Below, piece after piece: positions 1-8,582 of a stretch of 64,000 nucleotides of DNA. This stretch comes from Litorimonas sp039975855 (GTDB taxonomy: Bacteria; Pseudomonadota; Alphaproteobacteria; Caulobacterales; Maricaulaceae): positions 248,001 to 312,000 of the forward strand of contig JBDWGH010000002.1 in the NCBI GenBank assembly GCA_039975855.1, written 5' to 3'. The notes below the pieces were generated by a model. The model saw only the letters and a list, made by a program, of their open reading frames with translations. It was not told where the DNA came from and did not search any database. The translations under genes were made by a program, and so were the position numbers. Numbering within the stretch: the first letter of the stretch is position 1; every line of letters starts with the position of its first letter.

Positions 1-196
1 TGTTGAGTTTCACTAGGCTTTCGCTTGCATAAACACTCTGCATAACTGCAACTTGGTTCGCACCGGAAGAGGTAAGTGTGCTGGATTGAGGTGCAGTTTC
101 TGCAGTGCTTGTTTCCTCATCTGCGGGTACTTCTGCCGCGAAGGATAGAGCTGGAGTGAGCAAACATGCTCCAGCGATTAGTAAGAGGCGTTTCAT
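1..196 (-). CDS. Secreted/periplasmic protein, N-terminal part only
   Basis: The reading frame starts at an ATG (194-196, minus strand) and stays open to the left edge, so the C-terminus is outside the window. The first 20 or so residues form a clear signal peptide: 'MKR', a hydrophobic core (LLLIAGACLLTPALS) and a likely cleavage site 'SFAAE'. The next 45 residues are rich in Glu, Thr, Ser and Ala, a flexible acidic stretch common just after export signals. I do not recognise the family. It is transcribed away from the thioesterase gene, and the 425-base gap between them carries a duplicated operator-like sequence. Confidence 0.6.
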   Translation of the reverse strand, partial: MKRLLLIAGACLLTPALSFAAEVPADEETSTAETAPQSSTLTSSGANQVAVMQSVYASESLVKLN

Positions 197-621
197 CTTT
201 AATTTCCGATCTAGGTATCAGGAGTAGTTCGACATTGAACAACTCTGGGATGTCCCGCCGAGGGGACGAGAAGAGAAGTTCAAGTTTGAGGCCAGAAAAA
301 TTCACCCTGCCACGGACCAAATTTCAGGGGGTTAGATTATTAAAAAAGTCCTAACGTTCGCATTTTGCGAATCTGGGCTCGCAAATCGGGATTTTTCTTC
401 GCATTTTGCGAAGTTTTCTCGAATGTGATGAAATCAAAGAATCGAAATGTAAGCTTCGTTTTCTTCAATTTTGGCCTCTGGCGGAAGTTATTGACGAAGG
501 TCGGGGGAAAACGCCCTAAGACTGGTGAAGCTTGGCTAAAAACCATCTCTAGCGAGGCGATCTGGCCCTAAAAACGAAAATTGTCTTGCTGAAGGTGGGA
601 TATTCCCTTCAAAACCAGAAT
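197..621. other. Divergent intergenic region with paired palindromes
   Basis: This 425-base gap separates a minus-strand secreted protein from the plus-strand thioesterase. It holds two identical 15-base near-palindromes (357-371 and 398-412) and a partial copy near 379-385. No small gene is convincing here: the short open frames lack ribosome sites and protein-like composition. It most likely carries both promoters. Confidence 0.5.
357..412. promoter_or_regulatory. Duplicated operator-like site, TTCGCATTTTGCGAA x2
   Basis: The 15-base sequence TTCGCATTTTGCGAA occurs exactly at 357-371 and again at 398-412. The start-to-start distance is 41 bases, close to four helical turns, so both lie on the same DNA face. 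Each copy has arms TTCGCA/TGCGAA around a T-rich centre, as expected for a dimeric regulator. The placement between divergent genes supports an operator. The protein that binds it is unknown. Confidence 0.5.
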
Positions 622-1008
622 ATGCCGCTAACCTATCGAACCCGAAAAGTCGTCAAACCAGGTGATCTTAACTCGCGCAACACTTTGTTCGGTGGACGGC
701 TGCTCGAATGGATTGATGAGGAATGCGGTGTTTATGCCGCCTGTCAGATGGAGACCAAATATCTCGTCACCAAATCCATGTCGGCCTTAAACTTCCTGGC
801 ACCTGCCGTACAAGGCGATGTGGTTGAGATCGGCGTAGACACTGTCTCAGTAGGACGCTCTACCATCACAGTGGAATGCCATGTCCGTATTAAACACACC
901 CTGCAGGAAATCGTCAGTATTGATGAAATCGTCTTCGTGAATGTCGATGATGATGGCCGTCCCGTTCGGCATGGAAAATATGGCGAATGGAAAGCAAAAA
1001 TGACTTAG
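622..1008 (+). CDS. Acyl-CoA thioesterase, YciA-like hotdog fold
   Basis: This 128-residue protein should hydrolyse acyl-CoA thioesters in the cytoplasm. The hotdog-family pattern is clear: 'NTLFGGRLLEWIDEE' near residues 19-33 matches the YciA/ACOT signature, in which an N-x-x-x-FGG loop precedes the helix carrying the catalytic Asp. The length fits the YciA family (about 130 residues). I prefer the ATG at 622 because the sequence similarity starts there; a TTG at 586 would add twelve unconvincing residues. Neither start has a strong ribosome site. It stands alone, followed by a 547-base gap, and its true acyl chain preference cannot be told from the sequence. Confidence 0.82.
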   Translation: MPLTYRTRKVVKPGDLNSRNTLFGGRLLEWIDEECGVYAACQMETKYLVTKSMSALNFLAPAVQGDVVEIGVDTVSVGRSTITVECHVRIKHTLQEIVSIDEIVFVNVDDDGRPVRHGKYGEWKAKMT

Positions 1009-1555
1009 GGCTTATTCAAGACTAAATCCTCGTTTCGCAGACTTGGCGCTTTCGAAAACCCCAACCCTTTCAACCCGATACAAAAAACACAAAGAGATGC
1101 ATCCTCACTTTGGGTTTTGTCCCGCATATTTAAGCTGTCTTTTCACAACGGGCGACCAAGCGTACGTTGGCTTGTTCGGTGGAAAGCGGCGCTTGTCATT
1201 GGGAGCGGCGGAGTGACGTCCGTCAATCTGGGTGGCCTATCGCGAGCTGATTGAGCCTAGACTGTTCTGTTCGGCCGGTAGTGCGAAAAGGCGTCGCCGC
1301 GTGGGATTCCTCTGACACTGGATGTTGGAAGGGCTCGAAAACTTATTATTATCCTCGTTTGCACGAGAGCCTGACCACCCACGCGGACATCCCGTATCTT
1401 TGCGGACCTTTTCGAAACTAAGACATATAGGAGGCGATACAATACAGCCTCTGAAGAACAGGAAGCAAAGGTTACGGCTTTTCGTATCCGTCATCTGTTT
1501 TCACGCGCGCTGAACCATAGCCATTGCGCGGCGTTGCCCCTATGTTCTCCGGAAC
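1009..1555. other. Intergenic region, no recognised gene
   Basis: The gap of 547 bases between the thioesterase and the helicase has several short open frames on both strands, none with a ribosome site or protein-like composition. I looked for tmRNA, 6S RNA, SRP RNA and tRNA signatures and saw none. The last bases hold a perfect inverted repeat over the helicase start codon. Confidence 0.4.
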
Positions 1556-1557
1556 AT
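1542..1557. promoter_or_regulatory. Perfect inverted repeat over the helicase start
   Basis: ATGTTC (1542-1547) and GAACAT (1552-1557) form a perfect inverted repeat with a four-base centre, and the right arm includes the first two bases of the uvrD-like start codon. It could be an operator or a small hairpin. It resembles the GTTC/GAAC half-sites of LexA, but the usual alphaproteobacterial LexA site is a direct repeat (GTTC-N7-GTTC), so assignment to LexA is not justified. Confidence 0.35.
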
Positions 1558-3910
1558 GTCAAACCGTGATTCCTTTACACCTGCGCCCCCGGCGCCAAGT
1601 TCGCGATCCATTTCGCAGATGGCAATGCCAAGCCGTCCGGGTGCGACGCAGCCGGATGACTATTTGGCTGGACTGAACCCCGAACAAAAAGATGCGGTTG
1701 TGAGTACGGATGGCCCTTTACTCGTTCTGGCCGGTGCCGGAACTGGAAAAACCCGTGTCCTGACGTGTCGTCTCGCTCATATCCTGAATCAAGGATTGGC
1801 TTACCCATCCCAGATCCTGTCAGTGACCTTCACGAACAAAGCCGCCCGCGAGATGCGTCACCGCGTTTCCGAACTTCTTGGACAAACGACAGAAGGTCTT
1901 CCTTGGCTCGGGACCTTTCATTCCATTGCGGCGAAAATCCTGCGCATCCATGCAGAGCTGGTTGGGCTGAAATCAAACTTCACGATCCTGGATACGGACG
2001 ATCAAATTCGCTTACTCAAGCAGATCATCAAGGCCGAGGGTATTGATGATAAAAAATGGACAGCGCGCTATATGGCGACGTTGATCGATGGATGGAAAAA
2101 TAAAGGGCTTACTCCCGGCAAGGTTCCCCCTGGCGATAAATATAAATTCGCAGAAGGCAAAGCGATCATCGTCTATAAAACCTATCAAGATCGGTTGAAG
2201 GTTTTGAATGCAGCAGATTTTGGTGACTTACTTCTTCACAATCTAACGCTTTTTCAGAACAATCCGGATGTCCTGAAACGCTATCATTCTAAGTTCCGCT
2301 ATATCCTAGTTGACGAATATCAGGACACGAATGTCTGCCAATATCTCTGGCTTCGCCTGCTTGCGCAGGGATCAAACAATGTTTGCGTCGTCGGAGATGA
2401 CGACCAATCGATATATGGTTGGCGCGGAGCGGAAGTCGACAACATCTTGCGGTTTGAAACAGATTTCAAAGGCGCGAAAGTTATCCGGTTAGAACGAAAT
2501 TACCGCTCGACGGAACATATCCTCGCGGCGGCTTCTGGTCTGATTGCAAGCAATCAAGACCGCCTCGGGAAAACACTTTGGACCGAGGATGAAGGTGGCC
2601 ATAAAGTTGGCGTGACAGGTGTTTGGGATGCCCCGGCTGAGGCTCGCATCATCAGTACAGAAATTGAAAACTGGCGATCCAAGGGGCGCAAATATTCCGA
2701 AATTGCAATTCTGGTCAGAGCCTCACGCCAAATGCGGAGTTTCGAGGAACGCTTCATCCAGATTGGCTTGCCATACAAAGTCATCGGAGGGCCTCGTTTC
2801 TTCGAAAGGCTCGAAATCCGCGATGCGCACGCCTATCTCCGCCTGATGATCAATGACTCCGATGACCTGGCCTTTGAGCGCGTGGTCAACACTCCGAAAC
2901 GCGGAATTGGTGCGACATCCATACAAAAGCTGCAACGCGCTGCACGCAGCATGCAAGTGTCATTGGAAACCGCCACGCGAGAGCTTGTCAAAACAGACGA
3001 AATCCGAGGAAAAGCCAGAACATCTCTCCGCGCATTTTGTTTAGATCTGGACCGTTGGCGCGCCCGGGTCGGAAGCATGAAACACACTGAGCTAGCCGAG
3101 CAAATATTGGACGAGTCCGGCTACACCCAAATGTGGCGAGACAATAAGGATGCCAAATCCGCAGGACGCCTAGAGAACCTAAAAGAACTCATCCAAGCTA
3201 TGGCAGAGTTTGACACCCTGCCCGCCTATCTGGAACACATCAGCCTCGTCATGGACGTAGATACAGCCAATGGCGTGGAAGAAGACCAAGTCTCACTCAT
3301 GACATTGCATTCCGCCAAAGGATTAGAATTCCCTCTCGTGTTTTTACCGGGCTGGGAAGAAGGCATGTTTCCCTCACAAAAATCTATGGATGAGTCCGGC
3401 ATGGCCGGTCTCGAGGAAGAACGCCGCCTTGCTTATGTCGGCATTACGCGAGCGCGCGAGCAGGCCAAAATTTACTTTGCCGCCAATCGTCAGGTTTACG
3501 GAAGCTGGCAATCCTCACTCCCATCGCGTTTCATTGATGAACTTCCGCCGAACCATGTAGAAGCCGCATCTGATTCAGGTCTGCATGATGGCGGCGCGGT
3601 TGCGGAACGCGTGGCGGATAATTTTTCGCGCAGTTTCAGCTCTGCCCAATCCGGCCGCGTTTCCCCGGGATGGCAACGGTTCCAACAAAACAAAAATAAG
3701 AGTTTCGGACGTGCGCCAAAAGACATTGAGGGCCATGCCGTACGCCGCCCTGCTAAAAATAAAACTTCGAATTACAACATTGGCGATCGCGTCTTTCATC
3801 AGAAATTTGGCTATGGTCTCGTCACTGAAACAGATGGTACGAAACTGACGGTCGCTTTTGATAAAGCGGGCGAGAAGAAAGTCTTGGACGGCTTTGTCGA
3901 CCGAGCGTAG
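1556..3910 (+). CDS. uvrD: ATP-dependent DNA helicase, UvrD/PcrA type
   Basis: This 784-residue superfamily 1A helicase unwinds DNA 3' to 5' in nucleotide-excision and mismatch repair and clears stalled complexes. The Walker A loop 'GAGTGKTRV' is near residue 60, the DExx box 'VDEYQDTN' near 250, 'VGDDDQSIYGWRGA' (motif III region) near 280, and 'TLHSAKGLEFPLVF' plus 'RRLAYVGITRAREQ' give motifs V and VI near 580-635. The last 50 residues ('YNIGDRVFHQKFGYG') form the Tudor-like domain of PcrA/UvrD that contacts RNA polymerase in other bacteria. Length is slightly over the usual 720-760 because of a Pro/Ser-rich N-terminal extension. The lipoprotein gene follows after 9 bases. Confidence 0.95.
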   Translation: MSNRDSFTPAPPAPSSRSISQMAMPSRPGATQPDDYLAGLNPEQKDAVVSTDGPLLVLAGAGTGKTRVLTCRLAHILNQGLAYPSQILSVTFTNKAAREMRHRVSELLGQTTEGLPWLGTFHSIAAKILRIHAELVGLKSNFTILDTDDQIRLLKQIIKAEGIDDKKWTARYMATLIDGWKNKGLTPGKVPPGDKYKFAEGKAIIVYKTYQDRLKVLNAADFGDLLLHNLTLFQNNPDVLKRYHSKFRYILVDEYQDTNVCQYLWLRLLAQGSNNVCVVGDDDQSIYGWRGAEVDNILRFETDFKGAKVIRLERNYRSTEHILAAASGLIASNQDRLGKTLWTEDEGGHKVGVTGVWDAPAEARIISTEIENWRSKGRKYSEIAILVRASRQMRSFEERFIQIGLPYKVIGGPRFFERLEIRDAHAYLRLMINDSDDLAFERVVNTPKRGIGATSIQKLQRAARSMQVSLETATRELVKTDEIRGKARTSLRAFCLDLDRWRARVGSMKHTELAEQILDESGYTQMWRDNKDAKSAGRLENLKELIQAMAEFDTLPAYLEHISLVMDVDTANGVEEDQVSLMTLHSAKGLEFPLVFLPGWEEGMFPSQKSMDESGMAGLEEERRLAYVGITRAREQAKIYFAANRQVYGSWQSSLPSRFIDELPPNHVEAASDSGLHDGGAVAERVADNFSRSFSSAQSGRVSPGWQRFQQNKNKSFGRAPKDIEGHAVRRPAKNKTSNYNIGDRVFHQKFGYGLVTETDGTKLTVAFDKAGEKKVLDGFVDRA

Positions 3911-3919
3911 GGAGCGAGC

Positions 3920-5368
3920 ATGATCCGTATTTTAAGCCTACTCATTCTTGCATTTGCCCTATCGGGATGCGCCACAAGTTCTTTCGAAGTATTGGATATT
4001 AACGCCCTCTCCTCAAACAAGGACAACAATGGATCGTTCAAGGGCCTTGAACGTATCGCCGCCCAAGGTCCTGACGGTGGACAAACCATTCGCATCAATA
4101 TCATCTATCTTCACGGTATTGGATATGTTGAAAACCCCGAAGACGCTCCGCTTGCCAATGCTTTCATAACTGGTGTTGCCGATGCCTATAACAGCACAGT
4201 CGAAGGGAAAGCCGTCGCCAGTCAATGTGGCCGCGACGATGAAGACGAAGACGTTCGCTTGTCCAATTCGATACAAATCACTGACACTAAAATCCGCAGA
4301 TATAAAACAACCCTCCCGGGTTCCACGCTCGAGCTGACGGACCTTGCGTGCATGGATCGCCAAAGGTTGAAGGTCGACGGAAATATTGAATATGTCATTT
4401 ACCGCGTCTTCTGGGACGATATTTTTTGGGATAGCCTGCAAGCGCCGCATGTCGGGCAAGACGCTCTCGGGCGAACAAAACTCGGTGCCTTGGCTTCCCT
4501 TCGCCGCAAATATAACGGTCAGTTGAAAGACAAGCTCGTCAATTACGGCTTCTCCGACGCCGTGCTTTATCTGGGACCTGCCGGTGAACAAATCCGAAAT
4601 GCTGTACGCGGCGCGATGTGTAGTGCTGCCTTGGATGCATCAGGTTTTGGTTTCGATGAGCAAGGCTCACGCGTCAATCATATCGATATTTGCCAGATAG
4701 CAGCCCTTCGCGACATTCAAACTGACCCCTTTGCCTTTGTCACCGAAAGTCTTGGATCGAAAATCGCTTTCGACATTATGCGAGATGCGATGACAGACGG
4801 ACGCGGCAATGTGTATGATGATATGATCAAAGGCACGCAGTTCTTCATGCTCGCAAATCAGGTTCCGCTCCTTAGCCTGTCCGACATCTCAGAAACAGAC
4901 CGTGTTGTGCCCGAACCTTACAGTAGTGAAGACCGGCCAACGATTATCGCTATGTCAGAGATCAATGATTTCCTGACCTATGAACTCGTACCGTTTTACA
5001 GAAACTTACTCTCCAACAGCATCAGAGATAATGACACCTCATTCGACATGATGAGCGAGACCGAACGCAATCGGCTTATCGATATGTTAGGCTTTAATGT
5101 CGTTGATATGCGCGTCGAATTTTCCCCTCCAGTCTTTCCACTGGTCGGTGGTTTCGTGGATCCACTTTTTGCTCATAATGGCCATGTTAAACAACCCGAA
5201 CTCATTGCCTACATGCTCTGCGGCGCGAAAGGCGGACAATTGAACGTAGACGGATGTCGGGGTCTTAGCAGTAGCGCCCTGAGAGGAAAAAACTTGCTTC
5301 GCGAAATACGGGAAGACGCTCCGCTCCCGCCTGCCAAAGGCGAAGCGGCCGCACGGAGCGGTCAGTGA
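3920..5368 (+). CDS. Large lipoprotein, possible alpha/beta hydrolase
   Basis: 482 residues. The N-terminus 'MIRILSLLILAFALSGCATS' is a lipoprotein signal with lipobox LSGC, so the mature protein is anchored by Cys16. I recognise no named family. Two features suggest an alpha/beta-hydrolase core: 'IIYLHGIGY' after a strand near residue 60, like the HG oxyanion segment, and 'FAFVTESLGSKIAFD' near residue 275, which looks like a nucleophile elbow (S-x-G after a strand, helix following). 'FAHNGHVKQPE' near the C-terminus offers a candidate catalytic His. The gene sits 9 bases after the helicase, and its stop overlaps the prmA start (GTGA), so the three genes are probably co-transcribed. The functional link is unclear. 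Confidence 0.7.
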   Translation: MIRILSLLILAFALSGCATSSFEVLDINALSSNKDNNGSFKGLERIAAQGPDGGQTIRINIIYLHGIGYVENPEDAPLANAFITGVADAYNSTVEGKAVASQCGRDDEDEDVRLSNSIQITDTKIRRYKTTLPGSTLELTDLACMDRQRLKVDGNIEYVIYRVFWDDIFWDSLQAPHVGQDALGRTKLGALASLRRKYNGQLKDKLVNYGFSDAVLYLGPAGEQIRNAVRGAMCSAALDASGFGFDEQGSRVNHIDICQIAALRDIQTDPFAFVTESLGSKIAFDIMRDAMTDGRGNVYDDMIKGTQFFMLANQVPLLSLSDISETDRVVPEPYSSEDRPTIIAMSEINDFLTYELVPFYRNLLSNSIRDNDTSFDMMSETERNRLIDMLGFNVVDMRVEFSPPVFPLVGGFVDPLFAHNGHVKQPELIAYMLCGAKGGQLNVDGCRGLSSSALRGKNLLREIREDAPLPPAKGEAAARSGQ

Positions 5369-6237
5369 CTGATAGTTTTCGTCCTTGGGCACTTAACATC
5401 ACGGCTAGTCCTGATGCAGCCTTCGATCTCGCAGATGCGCTAGGTATGGACGGCGTGATGACGGCGCTCAGCGTCACGATTTTCGACGCGCCGCCAGATC
5501 AAATGTTGGTTCAAGGTCTGTTCGAAACTCAAGCCGCTGCTGAACAGGCGAAATCTCTATTAGATATTGGCCAAACGCAAACTCTCTCGATTGAACAACT
5601 TCCTGCCACAGACTGGGTCAGTGAAACACAAGCCGGCCTGCCGCCTGTGAGAGCTGGTCGGTTTTTAGTCTATGGATCTCATGATGCTGACAAAGTCTCG
5701 GAGCATATCGTACCGTTATTGGTCGACGCAGGAATGGCGTTCGGAACCGGACATCATGGGACCACGGCCGGCTGCCTTCGGATTTTCAGTGATTTATTGG
5801 ATGCAAAGGCGGTTATGGACACAGTTCTGGATTTAGGATGCGGCGCCGGCGTTCTCGCTATGGCAGCCGCTAAAACCCTCCCGGCCGCAGATATTCTCGC
5901 TACGGACATCGACCCAGATGCCATCATGGTGACCGACGCAAACATCATCGCAAATGACGTAACGGGGCGGATTGAATCAGCCGTCGCTAATGGATTTGAC
6001 AGTCCCGTTTTGAAAGATCGTCAGTTTGATCTGATCTTCGCCAATATTCTAGCCGGCCCCCTTATGGGTTTAGCGGATGATATCGTCGCTGCGACGGCAC
6101 CGGGCGGCCATGTCATTCTATCGGGTATTCTGGATGAAAAAGCCTCGCAAGTCGCCGCTTGTTTCCAAACAGCTGGCTTGGATGTGATACCGCAGCCTAG
6201 TCTTGAAGGTTGGACATCTTTGCTTGCCAAGAAATAA
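5365..6237 (+). CDS. prmA: Ribosomal protein L11 methyltransferase
   Basis: PrmA trimethylates ribosomal protein L11 using S-adenosylmethionine. The 290-residue length matches the family. The SAM-binding motif I 'VLDLGCGAGVLAMAAAK' is near residue 155, preceded by 'AFGTGHHGTTAGCL', which is typical of PrmA, and motif IV 'DLIFANILAGPL' is near 220. The start is GTG at 5365, overlapping the upstream stop by four bases (GTGA), consistent with translational coupling to the lipoprotein gene. The gene ends just before a hairpin that also terminates the opposing small gene. Confidence 0.93.
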   Translation: MTDSFRPWALNITASPDAAFDLADALGMDGVMTALSVTIFDAPPDQMLVQGLFETQAAAEQAKSLLDIGQTQTLSIEQLPATDWVSETQAGLPPVRAGRFLVYGSHDADKVSEHIVPLLVDAGMAFGTGHHGTTAGCLRIFSDLLDAKAVMDTVLDLGCGAGVLAMAAAKTLPAADILATDIDPDAIMVTDANIIANDVTGRIESAVANGFDSPVLKDRQFDLIFANILAGPLMGLADDIVAATAPGGHVILSGILDEKASQVAACFQTAGLDVIPQPSLEGWTSLLAKK

Positions 6238-6254
6238 GTTGAGGAAGCGCGCAT

Positions 6255-6302
6255 AAAAAAACCGCCTCACGTCGTTCGTTCTCGACGAAAAACATGAGAC
6301 GG
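6255..6302 (-). terminator. Rho-independent terminator of the 46-residue gene
   Basis: Read on the minus strand, CCGTCTCAT (6302-6294) pairs with GTGAGGCGG (6270-6262) with two G-U wobbles, followed by seven T (6261-6255). It begins 26 bases after the stop of the small minus-strand gene. On the plus strand the stem has A-C mismatches, so it serves the minus-strand gene better than prmA. Confidence 0.75.
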
Positions 6303-6328
6303 CTTTGTATTATATGTGTGGCAGCGAT

Positions 6329-6469
6329 TTAGATCGCGCGCGTGTTCCGGCGGTTGCGACGCGCGTCACGGCGCACGGCGAGACCTGTACGAACAGGTGC
6401 TGGGGTTACTGTACGGCGTGCAGCTGCAGGAGCCGTAACGAATTCGGTGCCATTAAAGATGGTCGTCAT
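6329..6469 (-). CDS. Small basic protein, 46 residues, unknown
   Basis: An uninterrupted frame from ATG (6467-6469) to TAA (6329-6331) encodes 46 residues. It begins 'MTTIFNGTEFVTAP', and the C-terminal half carries eleven Arg, including 'RRDARRNRRNTR', and no Lys. There is no signal peptide or membrane segment, and binding to nucleic acid or another polyanion is the natural guess. A well-formed minus-strand terminator starts 26 bases after the stop, which argues that the gene is transcribed. A weak GAG-containing ribosome site precedes the ATG. I recognise no family. Confidence 0.5.
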   Translation of the reverse strand: MTTIFNGTEFVTAPAAARRTVTPAPVRTGLAVRRDARRNRRNTRAI

Positions 6470-6749
6470 GTCATTTCTCATATCGTTTTGAGTGAGGCCT
6501 TATGCTCTCGCTCTTTCAATGAGGGCTATTTAGGTATTTCCCCAAAATCGAGAACCACCGAAGTGGAAACTGAGCTATGCATAATTGCAAGCAGTTGAAT
6601 GGAAACCCTTAATACCTCGGAAAGGGTTTGCTATGCTTCAGCCTCCGCTTTACTTTTCATCCGACCGCAGCCACCACACTGCTAACAGATGATCACTCAT
6701 AAATGACGCCCTAGAGATATTTCCATATCGGGGCAGAATTGGACCTTCG

Positions 6750-8579
6750 ATGAACCACATGCCCGATATGTTCCAAACTTATGATGTAACGGGCGGCCCC
6801 GAATTTGGCCGCAAACACGTACCCAAACTGCGCAATGAGATGGAAGGCGCAGGTCTCGACCTTTTCCTGGTCCCGCATGAGGACGAATATCAGAATGAAT
6901 ATCTCCCTGATTGCAATGAAAGACTAATGTGGGTCAGCGGTTTCACGGGCTCTGCCGGTGCCGCAATCATCGGTAGAGAAAACGCCGTCATGTTCGTCGA
7001 TGGCCGATATACGCTACAAGTCCGGCAACAAGTTGATGAAGCCCTCTTCGCTTTCACTAAGCTTGAAGGCGGCGGCATGGCAAAGTGGCTGCGTGATAAT
7101 GTGAAGGCTGGTCAAGTTGTTGGTTTCGATCCCCGGCTACATAGCCCAACCGGACTCGCCCGTATTCGGGACGCTGTTTCCTTGGCAGGTGGTATAACGA
7201 AGAGCTTGGAGCAAAATCCGATTGATGCCGCTTGGGATAATCGTCCTCCCGCGCCATTGACCCAAGTCACGATCCAACCTGAAGATCTTGCCGGGAAAAC
7301 GCATGCAGATAAGCGCGCGGAAATTGGACAATCGATATCCGATAGCGGCGCCGATGCTGCGCTCATTACAGCCCCCGCCTCTATCGCCTGGCTTCTGAAT
7401 ATTCGAGGTAGCGACGTCCAGTGCACGCCACTCCCGCTATCGAACGCGATCATAGACAAAGCTGGTCACGTGCAATTGTTTATCGCGCCCGAAAAACTTT
7501 CAGATCCCGTTCGCGCCCATTTCGGGAATGACGTTAGCGTCCAGTCGGAGGATGCGTTAAATGACGCTCTCTCTGCACTGGCAGAGAAAACGGTTGTCGC
7601 CGACCCAAATACGGCATCGGCCTGGCATGTCGATGCCCTCAATGCCGCGGGCGCGAAGGTGAAATCCATATCCGATCCCATCGCTCTTCCAAAAGCCAAA
7701 AAGAATGCGGTTGAGATAAAAGGCACCGAAGCTGCCCATATTCGTGACGGCGCGGCGCTTGTGCGTTTCCTACATTGGCTCGACACCGAAGCGCAAACGG
7801 GCGACCTCGATGAGATTGAGGCCGCGACACAGCTGGAACGATGCCGCCGCGTCGACACATCTATCCGTGATTTGTCTTTCGAGTCGATCTCAGGCGCAGG
7901 CTCAAATGGCGCGGTTGTTCATTACCGCGTGAACACTGGCACCGTGCAAAAACTGGAGCGCGGATCACTCTTCTTGATTGATAGCGGCGGTCAATATCCC
8001 GATGGTACAACAGATGTGACACGCACTGTCCCAATCGGCAAACCAACGCAGGAAATGAGAGAACGCTTCACCCTCGTGCTTAAAGGACATATCGCCTTGG
8101 CTACAGTGCGCTTCCCAGTCGGCACAACGGGCAGCAATCTAGATGCCCTCGCCCGCTATCCTCTTTGGCAAGCGGGTTTGGATTACGACCACGGCACAGG
8201 GCACGGCGTTGGCGTCTTCCTAGGAGTGCATGAAGGCCCCCAACGCATTTCAAAAGCGCCGAATACGGTAGCCTTAGAGCCCGGCATGATCGTGAGTAAT
8301 GAGCCGGGGTATTATAAGGCGGGCGAATACGGCATTCGTATCGAAAACCTACAATATGTCACGGCGCCTAAGTCTATCGACGGCGGTGAACGCAATATGC
8401 TTGGCTTCGCCAATTTGACATGGGCTCCTATTCATAGAGACCTAATTGTTACGGAAATGCTGACCCCTTCCGAACGTGCCTACATGGATGCCTACCACAC
8501 GAAGGTTTTTGAAAAGATCTCTCCACTCGTGGATGGCGCTGCTCACGATTGGCTTCAGTCAGCCTGTAAACCGCTATAG
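6750..8579 (+). CDS. Aminopeptidase P family metallopeptidase (M24B)
   Basis: This 609-residue cytoplasmic enzyme should remove an N-terminal residue from peptides with Pro at position 2. The pita-bread catalytic domain lies in the C-terminal half with all five metal ligands visible: two Asp in 'DSGGQYPDGTTDVTRT' (near 415), His in 'HGTGHGVG' (near 483), Glu in 'SNEPGYY' and Glu in 'IRIENL'. The N-terminal 300 residues form two creatinase-type domains ('FTGSAGAAII', 'VDGRYTLQV'), so this is the long three-domain form typical of alphaproteobacteria and eukaryotes rather than the 440-residue E. coli PepP. It follows a 280-base gap and ends 3 bases before the ABM-domain gene, which is probably co-transcribed. 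Confidence 0.92.
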   Translation: MNHMPDMFQTYDVTGGPEFGRKHVPKLRNEMEGAGLDLFLVPHEDEYQNEYLPDCNERLMWVSGFTGSAGAAIIGRENAVMFVDGRYTLQVRQQVDEALFAFTKLEGGGMAKWLRDNVKAGQVVGFDPRLHSPTGLARIRDAVSLAGGITKSLEQNPIDAAWDNRPPAPLTQVTIQPEDLAGKTHADKRAEIGQSISDSGADAALITAPASIAWLLNIRGSDVQCTPLPLSNAIIDKAGHVQLFIAPEKLSDPVRAHFGNDVSVQSEDALNDALSALAEKTVVADPNTASAWHVDALNAAGAKVKSISDPIALPKAKKNAVEIKGTEAAHIRDGAALVRFLHWLDTEAQTGDLDEIEAATQLERCRRVDTSIRDLSFESISGAGSNGAVVHYRVNTGTVQKLERGSLFLIDSGGQYPDGTTDVTRTVPIGKPTQEMRERFTLVLKGHIALATVRFPVGTTGSNLDALARYPLWQAGLDYDHGTGHGVGVFLGVHEGPQRISKAPNTVALEPGMIVSNEPGYYKAGEYGIRIENLQYVTAPKSIDGGERNMLGFANLTWAPIHRDLIVTEMLTPSERAYMDAYHTKVFEKISPLVDGAAHDWLQSACKPL

Positions 8580-8582
8580 ACC

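Noticed and set aside
1237..1494. A minus-strand frame contains A-N-E-D-N-N-K-F, reminiscent of a tmRNA tag (A-N-D-N...)
   Set aside because: No stop follows at tag length, no A-L-A-A type ending is present, and no tRNA-like acceptor piece was found. Taken as chance.
1542..1557. LexA (SOS) box at the helicase start
   Set aside because: The half-sites are inverted with a four-base centre, not the GTTC-N7-GTTC direct repeat known in alphaproteobacteria.
4013..4591. 192-residue open frame antisense to the large lipoprotein gene
   Set aside because: It mirrors a real gene with a signal peptide and operon overlap; its own composition and lack of ribosome site do not support it.
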